This document shows positions 48,642-59,130 of a stretch of 64,000 bases of DNA, one piece after another. Each line of letters begins with the position of its first letter. Position 1 is the stretch's first letter. The translations under genes and the position numbers were made by a program. The notes beneath the pieces were generated by a model that made no database searches, was not told the origin of the DNA, and worked only from the letters and a program-made list of their open reading frames with translations. Source of the DNA: Certhia americana (lineage: Eukaryota > Chordata > Aves > Passeriformes > Certhiidae); the NCBI GenBank assembly GCA_018697195.1, contig JAGMWU010000067.1:66986-130985 (forward strand), in the 5' to 3' direction.

Positions 48642-48810
48642 CAGCTCTTTTTCCTGGGATGATTCTTGAAAATATAATATACAAGCCATCATATCTTATT
48701 AATAAATGTACAGTATCTTACATTCCTCATTTTTGAAAAGATAGTTTTAGGTAATAACATCATAGCTTTATGTGATTTTTAGAACAACAAAGCACACCGA
48801 GAAGAGTTAT

Positions 48811-49010
48811 TCAGTGAAATGTGTTAGGGTTAGGTCTTATCATCATAACAACTTTCTTTAGTGAATATGATCCTCCCCGGAATTCAGCCCAGTAAACACC
48901 ATCCTGATATCGACTGCGGTAGTGTCCTCCACGATACCACACTCCATTGAGGTTTGAGTGAGCACATGCATTGTACCACCATCCTCCCTTCTGGTAGTGA
49001 GCACAGTTAC
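48811..49010 (-). CDS. ANGPTL2: ANGPTL2 coding exon 4, C-terminus
   Basis: It starts after TTTTGCAG and completes a split glycine codon, then reads NCAHYQKGGWWYNACAHSNL and ends in IRPNPNTFH and TGA. It carries two of the disulphide cysteines of the fibrinogen-like domain. Confidence 0.97.
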
Positions 49011-52000
49011 CTGCAAAAGAAAGCTCCAGTTCAGGCTGAGAAATAAATGATAAATCCTAAAGCAAGCAAGCTAAGTACAAAACTTCATTGTTTTTTTGGT
49101 TGCCTGGTTGTTCTGGGCTTTTTTTCAGTAACTGTATGTTTAACATGTAGATATCCTGTGGTACAAAGTGGACTTAGGCTTCTTCAGGAACCAGTTAAGT
49201 AGTTGGGTTCTACAGATAGAATCCTTCTTGTTACTTTCTCTTGCATGAAAATCATTGTGTGTTAGTGTCTCAAATAACCTTTCACAGCATATTTTACAGA
49301 CCCTTGTCTAGAGCAAAAACTTAGAGTTTTGGTGTTAGTATATAAGGGTTTGTACTTCATAAGGTACTAATTGACAAATCCCTTTGTTAGTGCAATTTTT
49401 TTTTCTATGTATGACTTTAAGTATTTTTCCTTTTTCAAAAAAAAAGATATAAAAAAGGGGGGGTGGGTGTAGTAAAGGCAAAAATGGCAAGGCAGCTGAG
49501 AGGGATCTCCTACCTGTGTACACATCGTGGTCCCTGTCCAGCGTGGTGAACTGTTTGCCATTGTGCCAAGTGAAAGAATCTCCTGCGTTGCCATTGTAGC
49601 GTCCCAGTCTCAGCTTGTAGTACTCACTCTCAGGCTCCAGTCGGAAGCTGGCATACTCAGCAAATACTTTTCGACCTGACCAGTCTTCCATTGTTATGAG
49701 CAGCTTGTAGTTGCCTTGATTTGTTAACCAATAAATGTTTTCTAATCCAAGCCAATATTCTCCATCTATATTACCAAATCCTTGCTGTAAAGGAAGCAAG
49801 AGAAGATTGTTAATATCCTGCGTCTGTATTAGTGGTAAATGTGAGTTTATTTTTAAGTAGAAAACTGTAATAACTTATTTTATACGGACTTACTCTTCTG
49901 GAAGGGTAAACACACAAGTTTTTCAAGTAGGCTCTTGGCCAGACTCTAAAATCACCCTTTAAATTAGTTTTATCAGTAAGTTTTAGAGGGTGGAAAACAT
50001 TAATCAGCTCTCTTGTCCAACCTTGTATGTCTCCCAGTTCCTGAAAAAGTTGACAGAGCCATCCAGCCGTCTCTGAATGACGGTCCAGCCACCAGGGTCA
50101 TGCCGTTGGTCACACCAGACCTGCATCAACTGGTTTGTGTTTTCTGGTTTTACAAGATAGATGGAGCTTGTGTCATGGCCGTCTTCTAATGCTTGTAGAC
50201 AGTCTCTCCAGGGGCCTGGGTCAAAAACAGAAAGGCTCTGCATTAAACTGCCATTGAGCATTTCTTTAATGCAGGGCAGTATTTGAGTTGGTAGCTTTTT
50301 ATACTAGATTGGTTTTGCTGAATAGCTTATTTGTTTTTCCTCTTATTAAAGGACAAGTATCCACCAAGTGTTTTCAAACAGATTCATTTATTGTAACTTT
50401 ATTTCTGGAACATTTCACAATGAGTTACTGATAAAGGTAGATTTTTTGAAAAAGAAGTTTTTAAGGCAGCAGTACTGGTACTTTTACTGTCAATTATACA
50501 TTCGAAGAAACGAAATATGAATGACTCCATAGATAAATAAGAATTTCCTTTAGAAAACAAAACAAACTCTATCTTTGAGAAATTCAGCTTTTTAGATCCC
50601 CAAAAGTGTCACTGGTGCAGACATTAACAGTGGAAGTAGCAGCATAAATTCCCACTGTAGGTCTTACTGCTACCACCTCAATAAATTACAACATAACATA
50701 GAAATTAATATATTTTTTTAACATGGAGTGCTTATGAGAGAAACTTTATATAAATGAGAGGACTCTTAATATACTTCGCATTCACAGAAATTGCAGTTAA
50801 CACAGCCTTGTTTTCAAAAGGAGTAAGCTTTTTTTCCTCTTCAGCTCAATAGTGTCCATAAAGAGCTTGTGCTTTTTGAAAATATCTTATGTTCCTGATT
50901 TTTCAAGAAATTTTCTCCAGTGATAAGATAGATTCTGTTTTAATGAGTCTGAGCAATTCAGATATAAATGATTTAGAGTCTGCACTGATATCCGCAGATA
51001 GACTCCCCCAGCTGCTTTGCTTCCTGAGCAGAACGTGAAGTCAACAAGAATCCTCAGGATTAGAGATTAGAGCTCCTAGACTGATTCTCCCTGCCCACTG
51101 ACAGAGTAAGGTTTCTCAGATCTTCTGACTAGGAGCCTTACTGAAGCATATACTGCTATCAAGAGTAATTCCTGGTTTAAATTATTTCAGTCCTATGCTT
51201 TCTCATAATTCACTGTCCAACACTAGTAATGGTACTTAGCAAATGAGTTAGAAATCAATTTGTTTTATAGAAACAATCTCAACGTTTTCGAGATCAAAGT
51301 TTTTTTGGTATTTTTAACTATTTTGATCAGCAAGTCAGCGTACAAAGAGGCAATCCAAGTCTTTGTTCTGTAGCCAATGCTGGGTTCTTGTTGCCTTAGT
51401 CATAATCAGTGACTGTACCTGGAGCTGTGCTTATAAGCCCCTTCTCCATTTCTTTTGAGGCTAACTATTTAGATTTTTGGCAGTTAAGATGTAGATGCTG
51501 TGCTCTGTCACACAGTTGCATGGGTCATTATGAGAGGTGTGTGGGAAAAAAAATGCTAATGAGCACTAATAATTTAAATTGTTCTGGTTTATTTTATCAC
51601 AATGTGTATGTAGTGGCACTTTATAAAAATAAAAAAAGAAAGTAATTCTTGAAGAACTCCTAAAATAGTCAAAAAGCTTTGATCTTGTCTTTGTAAAAGT
51701 AAATATTTAGCAGTATGCAATGTAGTATTTACACCATTCTAATCTTGCAGTTTCTTTTATGGCATATGGCAACAGTGCTGTACTGCATATGAGTTTTTTT
51801 TTTTTAAAGTGATTTAAGATGAACTATTAGAAGTATGTCAAAGGAGAATTTGCTACTACTTTTCCATGGCAAGTGGGGTTTTTTTGTCAGGTAGTAACTT
51901 TTCAAAATTCTAACTAGGATAAAGAAGCAAGAACACCCTGAATTTAAGGTAGGTAGTTTTGATAAAACCATCTCTAGGCAGCCATAGAATCACAGAAAGG

Positions 52001-54650
52001 CTTGGGTTGGAATGAATCTTAAAGTTCATCCCATTCCACCTCCTTTCCATATGTGTAGACATCTTCCACTAGACCAGGTTGCTCCAAGCCCCATCCAGCC
52101 TGGTCCTTGACACTTCCAGGAATGGGGCATCTACAAGAAAAAAAAAACCAAAACCCCAAAAAAAACCCCCAAAAACCAACCAAAAAACAGTGTGGACAAA
52201 GTTAATAGTGAAGCTACTCAGACTGGTAAGACTAGTGAATCTGTGATAAGGAGAGAATACTGGTCTACTACTTTTTAAGAATGGAAGGCTGTCAACAGAT
52301 TAATAGAAGACATTTACTATTTTTCTTTTATTTTGCTTCAGTTTGCACAGGTTGGCTGTGATCAGGTGGTTAGTACAGCCAGGAGCTTTGGCTATGATTG
52401 ATACATATATTCAATACATAGTATGGAAAGGACTGGATAAAGTAGGGGTGGATTTTTCCCACTAGCTGGGCAGTTGTGGTGGTGGGTTTTGTTTGTTTTG
52501 TAGGATATTGTTTGTGGGTGTCTTTTTGCAGGTTTTTCTAGTTCCCTCCAGAAACCTGACTAAAGCATCATTTATGGCATTAATTTTAAGGAGGAGTTTT
52601 GTTGAGATGTGCTTTATGATTGGAGAACATTCTGGAGGATGAGGAAAAGGTGTTAAATATTTCTTTACTGAAAAGAAATGTGAGGAGAGGGGAAGTAGGA
52701 TACCCTGGAAATAGAAGCTTAAATAGCTTAACTTCGGTGGTTGGAAACTTGCTTGGACAAATAAAAAGCTGTAAGTGAGGAAATGAGAGAATATTATGCT
52801 CAATTTGTGCAAAAGAAACATTAAACTTCTTTTTTCTGATAAGTTATGTGATCCAGGGAGAAGAAGCAGATGTGAAATCTTATGAGTTGTGGACTCCCAA
52901 AGCAACCTCTGGAGACCGATGTAAAAAATTGCTGGACAACCAGCACTTCCTCAGGTGAAGATCTGGAAGTTCTATAGGGTTGCAAACTGGTTCGGAATTA
53001 GCATTCTACTTTTCAAAGGCAGGAAAGTATATGAGGATAGATCGGTTTTTAATATGTGGCGGTCGCATTATTTGATAATCCTAAAAAGTTTGTTGATGTC
53101 CTTTGGAATATTTTGCAAACAGCCATGAAATATATTGAGTGCAGTTCTGCATTACTATATTTCAGTTATCTCTGAGTTCAGAGGTCTGTAACTCTATCTT
53201 TTTTCTGAAGAAGGTATATGTTGTCCACACACTGAAGAGTAAACCTTTCTTGTATGGGACACACACCTGGACTGTTATGGGTTTGGGTTTTTTTGGTTTT
53301 TTCAAACGTGGGACTGTAGGTGAAACTAAATTCTTTACCTGTTATTTGTTATCATGTAGATCACTTGATCTCTAATATGATTTCACATCATCAAATCAGG
53401 TTTGTGGCAGAACTTCTAAGACTCTTAATAAGGACCATATAATATCCTCTTACTATTCACCACTTGCTTCTCCTTGCTCCTGTCTAGAGCACAAGTGTCC
53501 CATGTAGTGCTTATTCCTTTTCTAAATACACAAGCATGTTATCAGATGCTAGATCATTAGATGACTTGATTAGTAAGATTTTTTTGGAAGTCCTTTATCT
53601 CATACATGTGATATAAATGATGGGTTTGTCTTGGCAAAGTAACACGAGAAAAATCTGTGGGACTAGTGTGTCTGTCTTAGACAGCCACAGTTACTTTTTT
53701 TGCTTTCTTTCTGTGTTTCTACTACAGCACATATGTAAAATTCGCTAGCTAAATAAATTGTCTGCATTTTTGATATTACAATTAAGATGTTTCCCACTGC
53801 ATATTGGCATAAACTAATGTAAATATCAATAATATTACTTACCAGATGGTTTATCAGTTGAAGTTGGAATACTAGTAACTGCAGGCATGGTGGGTAAGGT
53901 AGGTGGCAGAACCTTTAAGTTCTGATCACTTTGAATCTCATTAGTAGATATCTGGTTGTTAATGCGATTGTAAGTAGGAGGCTGGTACACTTTAATTGGT
54001 GGTTGTGGAGTTTGTGGCAGTGGCTTTATGGATGGCATTCTTTGACAATGTTCTTCCAGCTGGGCAATTATTATTGTCTGATTATTGGCAATTGACATTA
54101 AATGTTGATACTTGTGCTCTAAGTCTTTGTATTTGTTTGCAAGCTGCAACATGTCTGCAGTTTGGTTCAAAATCTTATTTTCAAGTTGAGAAAGTTCTAA
54201 GGCGTTATCCCGTTTTCGGATAATTTCATGTAATAGCTGCATGTAGAGTTGTGTGACACGAGAATTCATATTTCTGCTCTCTTTTCTTAAGAGTTTAACT
54301 TCATTAACAATTCCACCATCCACCTCTACCAGTTGCTGGAGAGTTTCTATTTGTCTCTTTTGTTTAAGAAGTTCATTATTAAGTAACTGTAATTCTTGTT
54401 TATTTACCCTGTTTTCAAGCAGAACTTCAGGCTCCTTAGAATTAACACAAATGGCACCTGTCACTCTCTGCTGAGGGACAATAAAGGTGTAAGTGCATTT
54501 GTCCTGTGTGTCACTGGAACGCTTATATCTGTTCATATAAATGAATTCTTGAACCTTTTCCTTGTCATTGCCTTCAAATTCCTGTGTTTCACTTGCAGTA
54601 ACTCCCACAACCATTAATAGCATTAAACAGATGGATCTTGTTGTCATCAT
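48811..54650 (-). CDS. ANGPTL2: ANGPTL2, angiopoietin-like protein 2 (four coding exons)
   Basis: Joining 54650-53843, 50215-50022, 49784-49514 and 49010-48811 on the minus strand gives 490 codons plus stop, against about 493 in human, with GT/AG borders throughout. Residues 1-20 are a signal peptide (MMTTRSICLMLLMVVGVTAS). About 85-210 form a coiled coil for oligomer assembly, with N-Q-T glycosylation sites near 164 and 193. A proline/threonine-rich linker follows, then the fibrinogen-like domain from PWRDC near 271 to the end, with the GGWWYNACAHSNLNGVWY motif. It is a secreted glycoprotein linked to inflammation and vessel/matrix remodelling through integrin and LILRB-type receptors. The sequence fits ANGPTL2, not the paralogue ANGPTL1. 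The reading frame is intact. Confidence 0.97.
49514..49784 (-). CDS. ANGPTL2: ANGPTL2 coding exon 3
   Basis: Ninety codons plus one base, from QGFGNIDGEYWLGLENIYWL to TTLDRDHDVYTG. It is the core of the fibrinogen-like domain, including the region equivalent to the calcium-site loop of fibrinogen. Acceptor CCTTTACAG, donor GTAGGA. Confidence 0.97.
50022..50215 (-). CDS. ANGPTL2: ANGPTL2 coding exon 2
   Basis: It completes the split glycine, then encodes PWRDCLQALEDGHDTSSIYL through NFFRNWETYK, the start of the fibrinogen-like domain. The donor AAG/GTTGGA departs from consensus at positions +3 to +6. Confidence 0.95.
51984..52134 (-). mobile_element. CR1 LINE 3' end, inverted
   Basis: The + strand reads CATAGAATCACAGAAAGGCT, TGGGTTGGAATGAATCTTAA, CACTAGACCAGGTTGCTC and CCCCATCCAGCCTGGTCC. 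This is the standard inverted CR1 3' end, moderately decayed. Confidence 0.9.
52135..52196. repeat. A/C-rich simple sequence next to CR1
   Basis: A runs alternate with C clusters (AAACCCCCAAAAACCAACC and similar), beginning directly where the CR1 similarity stops. Confidence 0.8.
53843..54650 (-). CDS. ANGPTL2: ANGPTL2 coding exon 1
   Basis: It holds the start (two adjacent ATG codons, the first used here), signal peptide, the RYKRSSDTQDKCTYTFIVPQ segment, the coiled coil and the linker up to TDKPSG, 269 codons plus one base. Donor GTAAGT. The invariant stretch around LLRKESRNMNSRVTQLYMQL is shared by ANGPTL1 and ANGPTL2. Confidence 0.97.
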
Positions 54651-54699
54651 GATCCTCTAGTTCCAGTCAAATATTCTTCTGCAAAGAACTTCCTAAAAT
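54651..54699 (-). other. ANGPTL2: ANGPTL2 5' UTR part of the first coding exon
   Basis: On the minus strand two acceptors precede the ATG: AAAACAG (exon from 54699) and TTCTTTGCAG (exon from 54678). Either would join the leader exon upstream. The second has the better pyrimidine tract. Confidence 0.45.
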
Positions 54700-57600
54700 C
54701 TGTTTTAAAATAAATTTAACAGTAAGTAAAGAGTAGGAAATCAATGTGCATTTACAAGTGATAATTCTCTTCTAAAACTTGCAAAATAGTAACTGCAATA
54801 GTAACTATGTATACAAAGGAGGTATTTTTGTTGTCCAGTAGCAACTTCTGTTGACTAAGATCATGGGGAGTAGTTGCATCTTTCTATGGTCGGAACTGTA
54901 GTTGCTAGTTCATCTAAAGCCTGACAAGAACCCTAAGAAAGTGAGTAATCAATACAAGGATTTGAAGAGTCCTTTCTTCAAGGCAAGTACCACAAAAGTA
55001 GTGTTTTCATTTAAATATTAATTACGCTTTCCATTTCTTACAGTTACAAATACAACCTTTAAATGTAAACAGAATGTAAGTTAATATGTTTCTTAATGCT
55101 CCTAAAAGTTCTAAAAATATCAAACAGTTAATTTGCAGTACTTTATAACTGCATATATCTTGCAAGATACAGTTTAGATGACATGTAACAATTTTGCTTT
55201 GTTCAGCAGTATTCAACCTCCATTGCTTAAAAAAGACTCCTATACAGAGAAAGCAATTTTCTGTGCTAAAACTCAGATGTTATAACAAGATCATTTCTGG
55301 GGACTTGAGTAGCTATTTGGATTGCAGTACAGTTAAGTTTACTGCAAAGATTAAAAAAAACACTACTTGTTTGGTTTGTGGAACTGATAGTGAGAACTTG
55401 GTGTATGATGCAGACAGCAGCAAACTTTAACAAGTTAGAAAATGTTTTTTAGTGGCTTGTATGCTGCAGCTGAGGAACTAAGGAGGCATTCCTAGTTTAC
55501 TGGACTATGATAATTATTGTAAACAAGATGATGCAGTAGGTTTCCTGTGTGATCTACTCTTAAGCAGAATGCTCAGAAGATGTCAAAATAAAATAGGATT
55601 TTCCATTTAAGTCATTGTATCTTTGGGATAACAGCTATTGTTTTGACAATAATCATTGTCAGTCCCCAAAAAGGCTCCCAGAGTATTACATACCTTAGAA
55701 GTTAATTTCAGAATTGTGAGGTTAATTTCTTATAATACTTGAGTCCATTTTCTGTATAGAGTTTTATTTTTGTAGTGTGGGTTGAGTTTTCTTGGGGGTG
55801 TTGGGTGTTTTTGTAATAGTGACTTCTATTTAATTAAAGAGTAGATAGACAAGGTCCAACACTCAGCATTTATTTCCAGCTCCACAAATTGCTGTGACCA
55901 AGGAAGGGCTTACAGTCTAGAGGCTGGATTGTTAAGAGTTCCTGTAGGTCCAGCGTGTCAGAACTGAATGCAGTAATTACTCCCACCCATTAAAGCGTTT
56001 TAGAATACCCAGACAGGTGAAAAACGTACATATAAAAAGGATAACACACATACTTTTGCATAACACTCATTTTCTGAAATGGTTGCTTTGACTATGAAGA
56101 AAAAATGATACCATACATAAAGATGAGCTCATTCAGCTATGCTAAACCACTGTTACAAAATTCAGCTCTGTGGGTTAAGCTCTTTTGCGCTGGTCATATT
56201 TAATAAAATGAGGCTAGGAGTCCTTTTGATGGGCTGTCTTTTCCTGCATACCTCTGATATGCCATCCTCAAACACTGGGGCACATAAAGGAAGGCAAGTT
56301 CACAAAGGCATAGTTATTTTATTCTCTAAAACAGCATTTATTATCTGAAAGATAAACCTGCTGTATTTTTTTGTGAGTTCATACATGATTTGATAACTGC
56401 ATTCTAAAGGAGAAACATGAACAGCTATCAACACATCCTCATTGTTTAATACTTTTGTCTTTGATATTGAAAGGTGTTTTTAGATTTGTGCAGTTTTACA
56501 CTTTTATTGCATTATAAAAGAAAATGAAGCAAGGGTGTTGAAAATGTAAAATCCTGCTATGAAAAGTTTAGAAGGCTTGGGTTTGCATTTTTAAAAACAA
56601 ATCTTAGGGTTTTGCTTCTGCAGAATCCTTTGATAACCAGTGTTTGTGGATTTACAGTTAGCTGGCATATTCCAGGCACCAAGCCAGTAATATGATCTGG
56701 ATTTCACAACACCATTGTGATAAGACAGACAAGCATGAATTTTTTGAATCTGCTTGCTTTCCTACTCCCTGCCTCTTGTCTTAGAGCTCATGCTCTGTTT
56801 TTACTTCTTCACACACTTTCTTCCATGGAATTTTGCTAATTTATCCTGTCATTTTTTACCTCTCAAAGGAAATCTTTAAAATTAATGTAAAGTTTGCTCT
56901 TTTATAAGAGGAGGGACTTCCACTGCTGCAGGGTTTCTTTTAGAACTAACTCACATCTTGACTTTTAGATGAAAAGTGTTGCTGTGAAAAACCTAGATTT
57001 GTTTGTGTTTTGTGAAAGGAAGCAGCAATTCACAGTGAAAATGCAGCACAGTAATATGTACACCACATGTACTGATAAAACTTTAAAGTTGGGCTTTAAG
57101 TTTTAAAGTAAATACATAGGAAAGGGCTGGCACATAGTAGCATGCAGTGTTAGTTATGAAAACATAATACTAAACAGAATCGAAAAATTTAGCTCCAAAC
57201 TTATTGAGGGAATCAGTTTTGCAGTTACTAGTTACTTGCTTCCATTGTAAAAAGTGCCACACTGGCATTAACCAATTAATTCCTTTAAGATACTTGTTAG
57301 AATACATTCTCTTGTCAGATTTTCTGCCCACTTAAAACTAAAATTTTATTTCAAGCGCCAGTTCAGTTTTGTTAAAAGGTAATGCTTTTTCTAATGAGGG
57401 GAATGGATGACTAAAGCAACACTTCAGAACGAGAGTGTCTTCATGAGGTCATGGAGAACTTTTGTTTTGAAATACTGTCAGTTGCTGCAAGAAACTGCAG
57501 AAGATTATGGATCTTTTGTTGCCCTGTAACTTTCTTCGAGTTTTGGCAAAAGCTTCTTTAGTTACAAGAAGTACAAATTTTCTTCTTGATTACGAAGAAT

Positions 57601-58320
57601 TTTAGCTGTTTGTGGATTGTTCTTTGTGCTTTACTAGAATTCTGTCATAGATGTGGAATGTAATTACTGAAAGCACTGCTTTTGTTGTTGCTTCCCTTAA
57701 AAGCGGCCTCACCTTATTTTCACTTAATCCAATCACTACCAGAAAGTGCTCATACTGTGTGTGCTCTTATGTGTGCATGGACGTTGTCTATAACAGCCTT
57801 TAAACAGATTAATATTTTAATAAATGTGGCTCATTTTACCCGTGAAAAATAGCAGTTAGATTGTGTAATAGTTTGATGCCTACATTACATGAATGTACTC
57901 ATAAATGCTAGTTTCTTTTTAAATTAAGCTTTTGTGAAATACTTCAAATATTTACTAACAGTCTATAAAGTATCAGAAAGTTTTTATCTCCCTAATCAGA
58001 CATGAGTGTAAAAAAGACTGAATGGAGGTTTCATAATTTTTAAGACAGATAGTCCTTTAGAAAACAGTATGTCCTAGAAAAAAAATTTGGACGGCAAGTT
58101 TAAGGAAGTGTGGAGATCAAAGTTACGTGCAAAAATAAGTAATTTTTTTAAAAAAATAAAATCGTATTCTTGAATAATATCAAGGTTTTCACTGCCTGGC
58201 ACGTAATGTCTCAGCTATCTTTACTTTTATTTTAATCTGTGATGGATTTTTGTTTGGGCTCGGGAGTATATTTTGTTTTTTGAACTCAAAACCCAGGCTT
58301 GCTGCTTTATGTTAGGGAGC
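54700..58320 (-). other. ANGPTL2: ANGPTL2 first intron
   Basis: A/T-rich non-coding sequence between the presumed promoter island and the first coding exon. I see no repeat element or exon in it. Confidence 0.5.
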
Positions 58321-58414
58321 AGTGCTACTCCGATAAGCTTACATCGGCTGGGTGTCTCCGTGCAGCGGGACCCGCTGCCCCCGCCCGGCAGCCCCGGCGC
58401 TGCCCGTCCCTTAC

Positions 58415-58650
58415 CGCGTTCTGCTCGAGCTTCTGGCTCCGCTCCTCGGCCGCTCCCTCAGCAGCTGCCGCGGCGGCCCGACCGCGGAGACATCGCCTCG
58501 GCGACCCGCAGTCCGCGTGTGCCGTGCTGCGAACAGACGGGACGTACTTGGGAGAGATGCGCGATGCTTTTCCTCCTCTGCGTTTTTCTTGCTCAGGACC
58601 GTTCTGGTCTCGTCACTATGGGCCGCGCCCCGCGTCCGAAGCGGTGCCTT
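58415..58650 (-). other. ANGPTL2: ANGPTL2 non-coding exon 1 (5' end approximate)
   Basis: Inferred from the GTAAGG donor on the minus strand at 58414-58413 and the need for a leader exon before the acceptor at 54.7 kb. The transcription start is not fixed, and the right boundary is arbitrary within the island. Confidence 0.4.
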
Positions 58651-59038
58651 CCCACGGGGCGCTCAGCGCTCCCGGCCGTCCCTTCAGGCGGCCCGGAGCA
58701 GCCTCAATTGAACCCCTGCTCTTTGTGGCAGGCTTATCCTGGCCGGGAGAAGGGGAGAGAAGGCAAGGCAGCGGCGAGCTGCCGGGCGCTGGTTGGACGG
58801 GCGAGCTGCCTCCGCCCCCGGGCTGCGGGGCTGCCGGGAGGAGCTTCGGCCGCTCCGGCGGAGCTCTCCCCGCGCAGCGTGCGGGACACGGCCGCGGGGG
58901 AAGCAGTTTCAGCCGCCAGACGATGCTAATGCCGGGGTTAAGGGGGAACGGGGGAGACCGCGAGGAACGCGGGTCCGTTTTGTTAGCTGGAGCGGCAGCG
59001 AGGGTGTGTAACTGCACGGGACTCAGCCCCAAAATGTC

Positions 59039-59058
59039 GGGGGGGGGGGGGGGGGGGG
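59039..59058 (+). repeat. Poly(G) run of 20
   Basis: Twenty consecutive G at the distal edge of the CpG island, on the strand opposite to ANGPTL2 transcription. It can form a G-quadruplex and is a place where sequencing length errors are likely. Confidence 0.95.
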
Positions 59059-59130
59059 CACTTCCTGCCTTAGGATCTCGTCACGGCGTGGTCAGGGATG
59101 CAGAGATGGATGTTCATCCCAGGCACTCGG

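Larger units (their letters stand above)
47430..48810 (-). other. ANGPTL2: ANGPTL2 3' UTR
   Basis: It follows the ANGPTL2 stop codon on the minus strand without a coding frame. It is A/T-rich, holds an ATT microsatellite, and contains AATAAA motifs near and far (minus strand at 48641-48636 and 47451-47446). The longer form would give a UTR of about 1.4 kb, similar to the long UTR of the mammalian gene. Confidence 0.55.
50216..53842 (-). other. ANGPTL2: ANGPTL2 intron between coding exons 1 and 2
   Basis: A 3.6 kb intron with one CR1 fragment and an adjacent A/C-rich stretch. The reading frames in it, such as a 147-codon one at 52462-52905, have no recognisable domain. Confidence 0.7.
58320..59130 (-). 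promoter_or_regulatory. ANGPTL2: CpG island, presumed ANGPTL2 promoter
   Basis: Sharp-edged GC- and CpG-rich block about 3.7 kb upstream of the ANGPTL2 start codon. On the minus strand it has a consensus donor, GAACGCG/GTAAGG, after 58415, as needed for a non-coding first exon. The long open frames across it on both strands (up to 289 codons) are explained by the scarcity of stop codons in GC-rich DNA. It could also serve as an internal RALGPS1 promoter on the plus strand, for which I see no specific evidence. Confidence 0.65.
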
